A DNA stretch of 64,000 nt from Dipteris shenzhenensis (Eukaryota > Polypodiophyta > Polypodiopsida > Gleicheniales), in assembly GCA_047967505.1 (NCBI GenBank), contig CM106541.1, one strand, 5' to 3'. The position numbers were made by a program, and so were the translations under genes. Shown here in pieces: positions 56,594 through 64,000 of the stretch. The notes under the pieces are model-generated. The model was not told the DNA's origin and made no database searches. It saw only the letters and a program-made list of their open reading frames with translations. Each line of letters opens with the position of its first letter. Positions within the stretch are counted from its first letter, which is position 1.

Positions 56594-57888
56594 TAAGCCT
56601 GCCAATCTCCCTCCCATTCTTCCAGCAACAGCGCCTTCAAGCTATCAGCAGCCTAAGCTGCTGCATCTTCGTCGCTAGCAGCATCGATCTGTTGCTTCAG
56701 CAAAGCCGACGCAATCCAGCGCTGCCAGCTCAAGCCACCAGCGACGCCAACAGCAACGCCACCAGCGACGCCACCACCGGCGACGCCAGCAGCGGCGACG
56801 CCAACAGCAGCGCCGCCAGCTTCAACGGCCAGCGTCGCCCATACAAGCGACGCCTCCAGCGGGCCGCCAAGTCGCCATATAAGGCGACGCCTCCAATGCG
56901 CAGCCAAGACAGTCCGCCGTTAGCTCGCCACACAGGCGAGCAACCCGCATCAGCCCGCCAGTCCTACGAGCTCCCACCAGGAGTTCTCCAACTGCTTTGG
57001 CAGTGTTACAGGTACAGGTGCATTCTTCGAGCTCATTGTGAGCATTACTGGTATTGGGGGAGGCAGATAACAATCTATGCCTACTGTGTGAGAAAATCCT
57101 CAACATTGAATTGCAGAATCAAGGGGCTTTTGTAGCCAGTGCCAAATATTGGCTTGTATACGCACGCATTGCGTTTATCCTCCTATTTGGAGTTGATTCT
57201 TGCAGGATTCATATGCATTTGTTGACCTACGGGACAGTGGAAGATGCATTGAGTACTACATTGTAGACTTGAGCACTGAATGTGCTAGTCAAATTGGGGG
57301 TTTTGCAATTGGATGCATATCAGTGCTGGGGGATGCAATTAAATGCCTTACAGTGGCTAGTGAAGCAGTAAATGCACTAAAATTCTGAGAATTTTTTCTT
57401 CCAGTCAAGGGGCTTTTTCCTAAATCCCACTCTAAACTGTGTTATACAGTTTAAGTGGTATCTTGAAGCTTGAAGTTGACAGGTTTGAACAGTCAAACAG
57501 TCATTTACTGATTCTGTACTTTCTGGTACAGTCAGGTACTGTTCTTTGTCAACTGTGGGGCTGATTACAGTCATTGTACAGAAGTACAGAGTGCAAAATA
57601 CACTGCTGTCTTTCACTGTAATTGCAGGGCACATGCTGCTTTAATATCAGAGTATTGCTGATTGTACAACAGTGCATTTAATGATGCAAACACAGTTGCT
57701 GTTCGGATACTGCAGCAAGCAGTAAACAGTTATAATTCTCTGTTTAATTGGGAGAAATATTTGCAGGTGCAGTTCCTGTTGTTCCGCTGCAGTAATTAAA
57801 TTTTTTGAGCACAGTTCAAGTGCCTGTGTGCACTTGGTTTGCAGGGAGTCAGGCACCCAAGTGTGGGTTATATTTCTTGCTGATTGTA
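56594..57888 (+). other. Copia-2 leader with GC-rich minisatellite
   Basis: About 1.3 kb between primer site and gag. The part 56735-56825 is a 12- to 15-base repeat built on GCGACGCCA-CAGC, all unit lengths multiples of three, in an otherwise AT-moderate element. An open frame starting inside the LTR (56521) runs through it to 57135 and encodes an alanine/serine/aspartate-rich repeat, then an arginine-rich stretch. Whether it is translated is unknown. The rest of the leader has several near-gag short frames and no motif. Confidence 0.75.
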
Positions 57889-58800
57889 ATGGCTTCATCC
57901 TCGGAGTCCTCTCTTCTTAATATTAAAAAGTTGCAGGGTGCTGCTAACTACCCGATGTGGAAAAAGATGGTCCTGAATGTGCTAATCCTCAGGCAGTTTC
58001 ATGCTCCTATTATACACAAAGGTGTGAAGCCCACTGGCACATCTGATGATGCTTGGGCACTAGCTGATCTGTCAGCAAAGTCCATAATTGAATTGTCACT
58101 CCATGAGAGTGTTGTTTGGAATGTGGATGATGAAACAACAGCCTGGGGTGTGTGGAAAAAGCTACAGGACACATATGAGCAGCAAAGTGTAGCCACAAAG
58201 ATATATTGGTTGCGCAAGTTCTTCAATCTGAAGATGAAGGAAGTGACCTCCATGGATGCACATCTCAATGAGTTCAATTCAATTGTTACTCAACTTGTGA
58301 ATCAGAAGTATGTGGTGGATGAGGAAACCAAGGGTATGGCACTCTTGATCTCTCTTCCTGAAAGTTGGGATACATTCACCACAGCTATAACAAATGCAAA
58401 CACTTTCATAAGTTTTTCAGATATCACAGGGCTGATTTTACAAGAAGAACAGAAGCTGAAAGCTCAAGATGCAGTAAAGCCTAACAATGCCTTGAATGCA
58501 AGGGGGAGAAGTCAGCAAAGAGGCAAATCCCAGGAAAGGGGAAAAGGCAGGAGCAAGTCCCGCTCCAACAAAGATGTTGAGTGCTACTCCTATGGCAAAA
58601 AGGGGCATACCAAAAAGCAGTGCTTTAAACTGAAAAATGATAAGAGAGACAAAGCCAAAAACACTGATGCGTCAGATGCAAAGGCAATTGTACCAGTAAG
58701 CAATGGCAAGAGCAGTGTGAAGATTGAAGAGCTTCATTCTACACACGGTTATGACAGTGAGGGAGAGGTTCTATTTCTCTCTATTTTGGATGCTCATTCT
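57889..58800 (+). pseudogene. gag: Copia-2 gag
   Basis: Start ATG at 57889 (MASSSESSLLNIKKLQGAANYPMWKKMV); an upstream in-frame ATG at 57805 adds 28 codons but the copia gag pattern MASSS..x..L.G.NY..W begins at 57889. The core has WKKLQDTYEQQS, MKEVTSMDAHLNEFN and MALLISLPESWDTF. A basic linker precedes the knuckle, which reads CYSYGKKGHTKKQC: the second cysteine is tyrosine (TAT, 58591-58593), so zinc binding should fail. The frame continues without a stop into the protease. Confidence 0.95.
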
Positions 58801-59226
58801 CTCCATGCAGAAGATTTTGCAGACATGCACTCTTGGATCATTGACTCAGGTGCCTCATTCCATGTTACACCTTACAGAGAATTGTTTGTCAGGTATGCAG
58901 CAGGCAGTAATGGAGTCGTGTTTCTAGGGGATAATCATGCATGCAGTATTGTCGGTGTTGGAGATGTCAGGCTTGTATTTGCTGATGGTACTCAGCTTAT
59001 GCTTCACAATGTCAGGCATGTACCCGAAGTCAAGAAAAATTTGATTTCTACAGGCATGTTGGATGACGAAGGTTTTGTGACCAGCTTTGGTCATGGTTTT
59101 TGGAAGGTCACCAAAGGTGCCCTGGTTGTTGCCAGAGGTTCTAAGATTGACACGATGTATACTCTTCATGCTAAAGTATGTAATCATGCTGATATTCATG
59201 CCACCGAGCTGCGGAATATTTCTATG
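58801..59226 (+). pseudogene. Copia-2 protease
   Basis: SWIIDSGASFHVTPYRELF carries the aspartic active site (GAC at 58843-58845). The spacer blocks VFLGDNHACSIVGVGDV and VRHVPEVKKNLISTGMLDDEG are typical of copia proteases. It is in frame with gag and integrase and itself undamaged. Confidence 0.94.
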
Positions 59227-60150
59227 TGGCATAGCCGGATGGGACATATGAGCATAAGTGGAATGGAGCAATTGGCTCGCCTTGGCTACTTACCGTCTCT
59301 GAAATTTTCTGATTTAAAGTTTTGTGAGCACTGCATATATGGTAGACAGTTACAGTGTCCTCATAAGAGGAGATTAGGACATAAAGATGCTCAACTTGAG
59401 CTTGTGCATACAGATGTGTGTGAGATGCCTAATCCTTCACTTGGAGGTGCACGGTACTTTGTCACATTTATAGATGATTCCACAAGGAAGGTGTGGGTGT
59501 ATCCTCTTCGATTGAAGAGTGATGTCTTTCCAGTGTTCCAGAAATGGCTTGCTATGGTTGAGAACCAAACAGGCAGAACATTGAAGGCTTTGCGGTCAGA
59601 TAACGGTGGGGAGTATATGTCTAATGCATTCAATGCATTTTGTGATGCTAGAGGTATTAAAAGAGAACTCCCTGCTCCTTACAGTCCAGCGCAGAATGGC
59701 ACTGCAAAGCGTATGAATAGAACCATACAGGAAAAGTCCCGCTCTATGATGTCACATGCTGCTTTACCTCATGGATTTTGGGCTGAGGCTGTAAAAACAG
59801 CAGTACACCTCATCAATAGGTCACAAATAAAAGACTAGATGGTAGAGTGCCAGAGGAGCTTTGGACAGGAAAACCTCCTTCCTATAAGCACTTGAGGGTC
59901 TTTGGCTGCACTGCGTATGTGCATATACACAGAGAAGATCGCAGCAAGCTTGATCCTAAGTCTCCTAAATGCATTTTTCTTGGATATGGTGACAGTGGTG
60001 AGATGGGTTACCGCCTATGGGATCCTGTAAATAAGAAGCTAATACACAGCAATGATGTCTTATTTGATGAGTCATGTATGTTTAAGGTAGTAGATAAGCC
60101 TTCTGATGCTTCAGAGGTTGACATAGATGACTCGGGACATCCTGTACAAT
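59227..60150 (+). pseudogene. Copia-2 integrase, one frameshift
   Basis: Zinc site HSRMGHMS...CEHC, core blocks LVHTDVCEM (aspartate), YFVTFIDDSTRKVWVYPL, LRSDNGGEYMS (aspartate) and SPAQNGTAKRMNRTIQ (the glutamate position reads lysine in AKRMN, normally AERMN). After INRS a one-base loss near 59823 ends the first frame at 59838; the tail PEELWTGKPPSYKHLRVFG, KCIFLGYGDSGEMGYRLW continues in the next frame. The probable catalytic glutamate change would by itself disable the enzyme. Confidence 0.94.
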
Positions 60151-61499
60151 TCAGGCAGGCTGCAAATCAGCCACAACAGCAGCGTAATCAGCCAATGCAT
60201 GATGCTGCAGCAGGTCCAAATGGACAGCCCGCAGTGGCGGAAGATGTACTACAGGACATGCCACCTTTGGAAGACCTCCCAGGCATAATTCTGCAGCCTG
60301 ATCTACTGGAACAGCCACCTGTTTTAGGTGAGCAGCAAGTTGGACAGCAAGACCAATGGGTCCGAAGGTCCACTCGACAAATGAAACAGCCAGACAGATC
60401 TGTTCCAGGAGCAGATTTTATTATGCTTACAGACTGTGGAGAACCTTCCTGTTACAAGGAAGCCGTGTAAATGCATGATAAAAGGCTATGGGAACTAGCC
60501 ATGAAGTCTGAAATGGACAATCTCCATAAAAATGGTACTTGGGAATTGGTGCAGTTGCCTAAGGGCATGAAAGTACTGCCATGCAAGTGGGTGTATAGAT
60601 TGAAAGTCACACTTGCAGCTAAGCCAAGGTATAAAGCCAGGTTGGTTGCCAAGGGCTTTAAGCAGGAGTATGGTGTCGATTTTGATGAGATCTTTTCTCC
60701 AGTGGTTAAGATGACCACACTCAGGATTGTACTTGCCTTGGTTGCATGTGAGAATTTGGAATTATGCCAAATGGATGTGAAGACAGCCTTTCTTCACGGT
60801 GATCTTCATGAGGAGATCTACATGCAGCAGCCAGAAGGATTTGCAGTCAAGGGCAAGGAGTCACTTGTATGCAAGCTTAAGAAGAGCCTTTATGGGCTGA
60901 AACAGGCACCAAGGGAATGGTATAAGAAATTTGATACCTTCATGAAGTCCCAAGGTTTCAGGAGAAGTGATGACGATCACTGCTTATATACCAAAAAAGC
61001 TGCAAATGGCAGCTTAATCATTCTCATTTTATATGTGGATGACATGCTTATTGCTGGTAAAGCTCGTAAGGAGCTTGATGACCTTAAGAAAAGATTGCAT
61101 GAGGCCTTTGATATGAAGGACCTTGGTGATGCAAATCACATACTGGGAATGCGGATACGGAGAGACAGGGGACAGCGTTTGTTGTATTTGTCTCAATCCG
61201 AATATATTGGCAAAGTATTGCACAGGTTTCATATGGAGGGGGGGAAGACCCTTAATTCTCCACTGCCTCCATATGTGAAACTCAGTGCAATGGACAGCCC
61301 ACACTCAGATGATGATAGGGCTGAAATGGCCAAGATTCCGTATGCTTCAGCTTGTGGCAGTCTCATGTATGCCATGGTTGCTACCAGACCTGATATTGCG
61401 TTTGCAGTGGGAGTGGTTAGCAGATATATGGCAAATCCAGGCAAGAAGCATTGGAATGCAGTGAAAGGTATCATGAGATACCTGAAGGGCACATAGGAG
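60151..61499 (+). pseudogene. Copia-2 reverse transcriptase, two stops
   Basis: A glutamine/proline-rich linker leads to SFYKEAV-type block with TAA at 60468. Then KSEMDNLHKNGTWELVQLPKGMKVLPCKWVYRLK, YKARLVAKGFKQEYGVDFDE, QMDVKTAFLHGDLHEEIYMQQPEGF, KKSLYGLKQAPREWYKKF and the catalytic YVDD at 61032-61043. TAG at 61494-61496 lies at the RT-RNase H border. Catalytic residues of RT are all present. Confidence 0.95.
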
Positions 61500-61991
61500 T
61501 TGTGCATATGCTTTGGCAAGCAGGATGCAAAGGTGCATGGTTATGTGGATTCAGATTTTGCTGGTCATCCAAATAACCGGAAGTCTACTACCGGTTATGT
61601 TTATATATTCACTGGAGGTGCAGTGTCATGGATGTCAAGGATGCAGCAGTGCATAGCCTTGTCTACCACGGAAGCTGAATATATTGCAGCCACAGAGGCA
61701 TGCAAGGAGGCCTTATGGCTATCTCGGCTAGTGGGAGATTTGGGCATTACAGGTGATATTCCATTGTTGCATTGTGACAGTCAGAGTGCTATTCAGTTGG
61801 CACACAATCCTGTCTTTCATGCAAAGACAAAGCACATTGATGTGAAGTATCACTTCATCAGGGAGGTAATAGATGATAAGCTGATTCAGCTTGTCAAGAT
61901 TCACACGGATGACAATCCAGCAGATTTGTTGACAAAAGGCTTGCCTGCAGAGCGGTTTGCACATTGCCGACAGTTGATGGGTATAGGTTGA
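61500..61991 (+). pseudogene. Copia-2 RNase H domain
   Basis: VHGYVDSDFAGHP (aspartate), KSTTGYVYIFTGGAVSW, LSTTEAEYIAATEA (glutamate), LLHCDSQSAIQLAHNPVFHAKTKHIDVKYHFIREVI and NPADLLTKGLPAERFAHCRQLMGI are all intact. The stop TGA ends at 61991. It is complete but cut off from RT by the stop at 61494. Confidence 0.95.
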
Positions 61992-62070
61992 GCCTCATTT
62001 TGGCCTTGTACTCCATTGTGTATATGCTTTATTTCTCTCATTTATTTTTACTTGAGGGCATATTGCCTTT

Positions 62071-62081
62071 AAGTGGGAGGT
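62071..62081 (+). other. Copia-2 polypurine tract
   Basis: AAGTGGGAGGT directly precedes the 3' LTR, the classic plant copia tract. Confidence 0.9.
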
Positions 62082-62318
62082 TGTTGGGGTAAAGGCACTA
62101 TGGCCACCCAAGTACAGTTAGTACACTTAAGTACAGTTAGTACTTTTATTGCTAAGTACACTAAGTACACAGTACTTAGTGTTGTAACCTTATCCATTGA
62201 TATAAAAGGTTGACTGTGTGCTAGGGGAGGTACACACACATACTTCTTATCCCCACACTCTTGTGTCCATTGTGTGTGTCGGTGTGCTCTCTCCTTCTCT
62301 CTCTCTCCCACCCTCACA
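62082..62318 (+). repeat. Copia-2 3' LTR
   Basis: 237 bp, TGTTGGGG...CCCTCACA. The U3 contains clustered AGTAC/GTACTT palindromic words (ACTTAAGT, AAGTACAC, AGTACTTAG), including the 37-bp segment 62154-62190 absent from the 5' LTR. Confidence 0.96.
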
Positions 62319-62323
62319 CCATC
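62319..62323. repeat. Copia-2 target-site duplication, right copy (CCATC)
   Basis: Matches 56374-56378 and lies inside LINE-B. Confidence 0.94.
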
Positions 62324-62800
62324 CTCACGAAAGAGCCCCTGACTACGCCCCAGATTGCCAAGTACAGCTCGACAGTAAGACCATCCGGCCCAGGGGACTT
62401 GTTCTTTTTCATGCGCAAAAGAGTACATCAGCCTCCTCAACAGTGAATGGGGAACCTAGCGCTAGCTTGTCCTCTTCAGTAATTTTTTTATCCACACATT
62501 CAAGCAGCAGCTGCCGGGCATCTGCCTTGCAAACTGTCTTAAGCTCAGCAGCCCCCAAAATCGACTCCAGAGAGGATGTGATGTGTTTGTTTATGCAGTC
62601 CAGCTCAGTGATCCAGTTTCCAGCCTGGTCTCGAATGCGATATATATTGTCTTTAACCCTGTCCGACTTTAGAGTTCTAAAGAAGAAGGCTGAAGGTGCA
62701 TCTCCAAGTGTCATCCATTTTACTGAGGATCGAATTCTGGCACCTTCTGCCTTATGTAGCTCTGCTTGTCTCAGCAAAACCGACAACCGCATCCTCTGAC
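62324..62800 (-). pseudogene. LINE-B ORF2, part before RT
   Basis: On the minus strand: RLSVLLRQAELHKAEGARIRSSVKWMTLGDAPSAFFFRTLKSDRVKDNIYRIRDQAGNWITE, then CVDKKITEEDKLALGSPFTVEEADVLF. This is the region between endonuclease and RT (normally ...R.KW...GD.NT.FFH...K.R...N.I..). A one-base shift near 62415 moves it to the frame with KNKSPGPDGL, which leads to the Copia-2 target site. RT continues beyond the insertion at 56377. The endonuclease domain expected upstream is absent. Confidence 0.88.
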
Positions 62801-62990
62801 ACACCAAGGACGAGCTTCCCGAGGCCCCCAGAAATCTCGTCAGTGAGGCCCTGGTAGTCCTGCCCGGCCTCTTCTGCCATATCCATGTCCTCCTCCGTGT
62901 CAGTGTCCTGCATGCTGGTTGCTTGATCATCCTTTGCCCTCTTCGCAGCGGGGAATGCAGAAGGGGACTTGGGAATCATGAGGCTTGCCC
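62752..62990 (-). pseudogene. LINE-B ORF1 C-terminal remnant
   Basis: Minus-strand frame with KSPSAFPAAKRAKDDQ, then an acidic MQDTDTEEDMDMAEEAGQD stretch. Basic-then-acidic tails of this type end plant LINE ORF1 proteins. It overlaps the start of the ORF2 fragment in another frame; the real junction, where endonuclease sequence is missing, lies near 62800. The ORF1 assignment rests on position and composition. Confidence 0.5.
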
Positions 62991-63101
62991 CAAAACCGCC
63001 TTTTGGCGGCCGGGAGCTTGAGGGAGCTATGGCGCGCGATCGTTTAACTTTACGGGGAGCAAAAAGAGACCGTGTGTCGCATCGGAGATGTTGTATCCTT
63101 T

Positions 63102-63116
63102 CACTTCCCAGTTCTT
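63102..63116. repeat. LINE-B target-site duplication, right copy
   Basis: CACTTCCCAGTTCTT, identical to 54027-54041. Confidence 0.93.
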
Positions 63117-63608
63117 GCAGTGAGGGTATGTGATTGCAAACATAGAGGCGTACATGTAGAGCCTAGAAAGTTTCCCTCCGTCACTGTAATGCTTTTGATA
63201 CGAAATTTTCACTAAAATCTACGGTTCAGAAGAGCAATAATTGCGAGGAATCAGTCTTCTTTAAAATAATATGGGAATCTGAATTGCTACCAATACAAGT
63301 TTAAACTCAGTGAAACGTGGGTGAAGTTTTTACAAACCAAGCACTGTCTATGGGGGAGCACCTGAGATTGCAAAAGAAGAAATGACGACACAAAGTTTAC
63401 CAGAAGCAGCAGAACATACAGCTCAAAGGCAAAACATACGATCTCTTCATTTCCTTGTGATTTCTGACAGCATGCAAGAACCAAACTATGGCAACCTAAC
63501 CTATCAGCGAACATACATACTTATTTTTCTAGGAAATTGTGACCTGCATATCTCGGACACACTAACAGTAATTCATCTCTCTCTCTCTCTCAGCCAAGAA
63601 ACCTTGTA
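63117..63608. other. 3' flank of the cupin gene
   Basis: Downstream of the cupin stop on the minus strand. It holds a CT microsatellite (63575-63591) and an AAAATAAG word (near 63520, minus strand) that may be a polyadenylation signal. LINE-B is inserted about 0.5 kb beyond the stop, in the same orientation as the gene. Confidence 0.5.
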
Positions 63609-64000
63609 TTATTTCAAATCTTTACCCTGAGCAACGGCGGCAGCAGCCTCACTCAAATCCTCATCGAGGAAGATATCCCAGTCGCCGTCCCATTTGATGA
63701 AAAACTCTGTGTCAGTAAAATATTGCACTCGATGCAAATCGCCTGCAGGGGTGTAAAGAAAATCACCGGGCCCTAGATCGTAAACTTGGCTTTTGGTTAG
63801 ATTCCACACCCGCTTCTTGCCGCTAGTTACGATCAGATCGTGGCCAAAAGTGTGATGATGGGCAGGTTCCAAACTCCCTGCCTTGAAGCGCACAACCGCC
63901 GAGGTCGGGTTCTCCCTCACAATAGTCATAGATCCTCCCGGCATTATCTCGACAGGATCGAACTTTCTGGTCGCGGCCAGATTGCAAAGGGCACAGCCGT
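63609..64000 (-). CDS. Cupin-domain protein, 3' part (runs off the window edge)
   Basis: The frame is open from the window edge to TAA at 63609-63611 (130 codons seen). An ATG at 63944 could start it, but CNLAATRKFDPVEIMPGG upstream of that ATG is in frame and protein-like, so the true start or an intron boundary lies beyond 64000. Cupin motif 1 is EPAHHHTFGHDLIVTSGKK, with three consecutive histidines and a fourth four residues on; motif 2 is GPGDFLYTPAGDLHRVQY with the PxGxxH histidine. These form the metal site of a single small beta-barrel. The C-terminus has WDGDWDIFLDEDLSEAAAAVA. It resembles small single-cupin proteins of unknown substrate. No lesions; it is probably an expressed cytosolic host gene. 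Confidence 0.85.
   Translation of the reverse strand, partial: GCALCNLAATRKFDPVEIMPGGSMTIVRENPTSAVVRFKAGSLEPAHHHTFGHDLIVTSGKKRVWNLTKSQVYDLGPGDFLYTPAGDLHRVQYFTDTEFFIKWDGDWDIFLDEDLSEAAAAVAQGKDLK

Larger units (their letters stand above)
56379..62318 (+). mobile_element. Copia-2: young Ty1/copia retrotransposon (5940 bp) inside LINE-B
   Basis: Complete structure: CCATC duplication, 5' LTR (200 bp), primer site, long leader, gag-pol in copia order, polypurine tract, 3' LTR (237 bp). Apart from a 37-bp indel the LTRs differ at only one base, so the insertion is recent. The coding region has one frameshift and two in-frame stops, plus a lost zinc-knuckle cysteine. Orientation is opposite to the host LINE. 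Confidence 0.97.
54042..63101 (-). mobile_element. LINE-B: L1-type retrotransposon, minus strand, split by Copia-2
   Basis: The element is bounded by a perfect 15-bp target duplication and a short poly-A tail at its 3' end (54042-54047). Without the 5940-bp Copia-2 and its duplicated 5 bp it is about 3115 bp, about half a full plant L1. It retains the tail of ORF1, then the middle of ORF2, RT, the connector and the zf-RVT region. The endonuclease domain is missing at the ORF1-ORF2 junction near 62800, so it is both 5'-truncated and internally deleted. Coding is broken by stops and frameshifts. Confidence 0.93.

Noticed and set aside
62218-62799. 193-codon plus-strand frame from the Copia-2 3' LTR into LINE-B
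   Set aside because: It crosses the insertion junction and is antisense to LINE ORF2; no motif.
63027-63212. 61-codon minus-strand frame crossing the LINE-B boundary
   Set aside because: It spans the target duplication, so half is LINE and half is host DNA; it cannot be an original gene.

Overview
This window is nuclear DNA of a land plant with a repeat-rich, probably large genome. The evidence is a eukaryotic tRNA-Gln gene with internal pol III boxes, Ty1/copia elements primed by initiator tRNA-Met (primer site TGGTATCAGAGCC), L1-type LINEs with a zf-RVT tail, Ty3/gypsy fragments and a plant-type hAT transposon. The clade cannot be fixed from sequence alone; a gymnosperm or other large-genome vascular plant would fit. 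Only two host genes are supported: a tRNA-Gln(UUG) at 24.05-24.12 kb (- strand) and the 3' part of a cupin gene at the right edge (63.6-64.0 kb, - strand).

Layout. 0-2.2 kb: decayed copia fragments on both strands. 3.2-6.4 kb: an old LINE (family A). 7.0-7.9 kb: a candidate long LTR (family R1, - strand). 9.2 kb: a long near-perfect hairpin. 10.5-11.7 kb: antisense copia gag-protease. 13.2-14.0 kb: AT-rich island holding a gypsy RT scrap. 15.7-23.0 kb: a second LINE-A copy split by a complete but dead copia element (Copia-1, 17157-22641). 23.1-23.9 kb: tandem duplication, then the tRNA. 27.0-28.9 kb: copia pol plus a candidate 3' LTR (family R2) carrying telomere-type hexamers. 35.5-37.1 kb: gypsy RNase H-integrase. 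39.8-47.2 kb: a rearranged gypsy-like unit (gag, integrase tail, protease, extra ORF, R1 LTR). 48.4 kb: a second R2 LTR with its primer site.

The right end is the clearest part. A complete 3.0 kb hAT element (50844-53850, 8-bp target duplication) lies 191 bp from a 3.1 kb LINE (family B, 54042-63101, 15-bp target duplication). That LINE is split by a young 5.94 kb copia element (Copia-2, 56379-62318, 5-bp target duplication). Removing these three insertions leaves an ordinary stretch downstream of the cupin gene.

All element genes seen carry stop codons, frameshifts or lost catalytic residues, so none looks autonomous. I found no CRISPR array, operon or recognisable new multi-gene system. 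The most unusual signals are the 9.2 kb hairpin whose base substitutions are all G-U compatible, the R2 LTRs with (TTAGGG)3 arrays beside their promoters, matching microhomology-bounded U3 losses in the 5' LTRs of both copia elements, and the odd domain order of the 40-47 kb gypsy-like unit.
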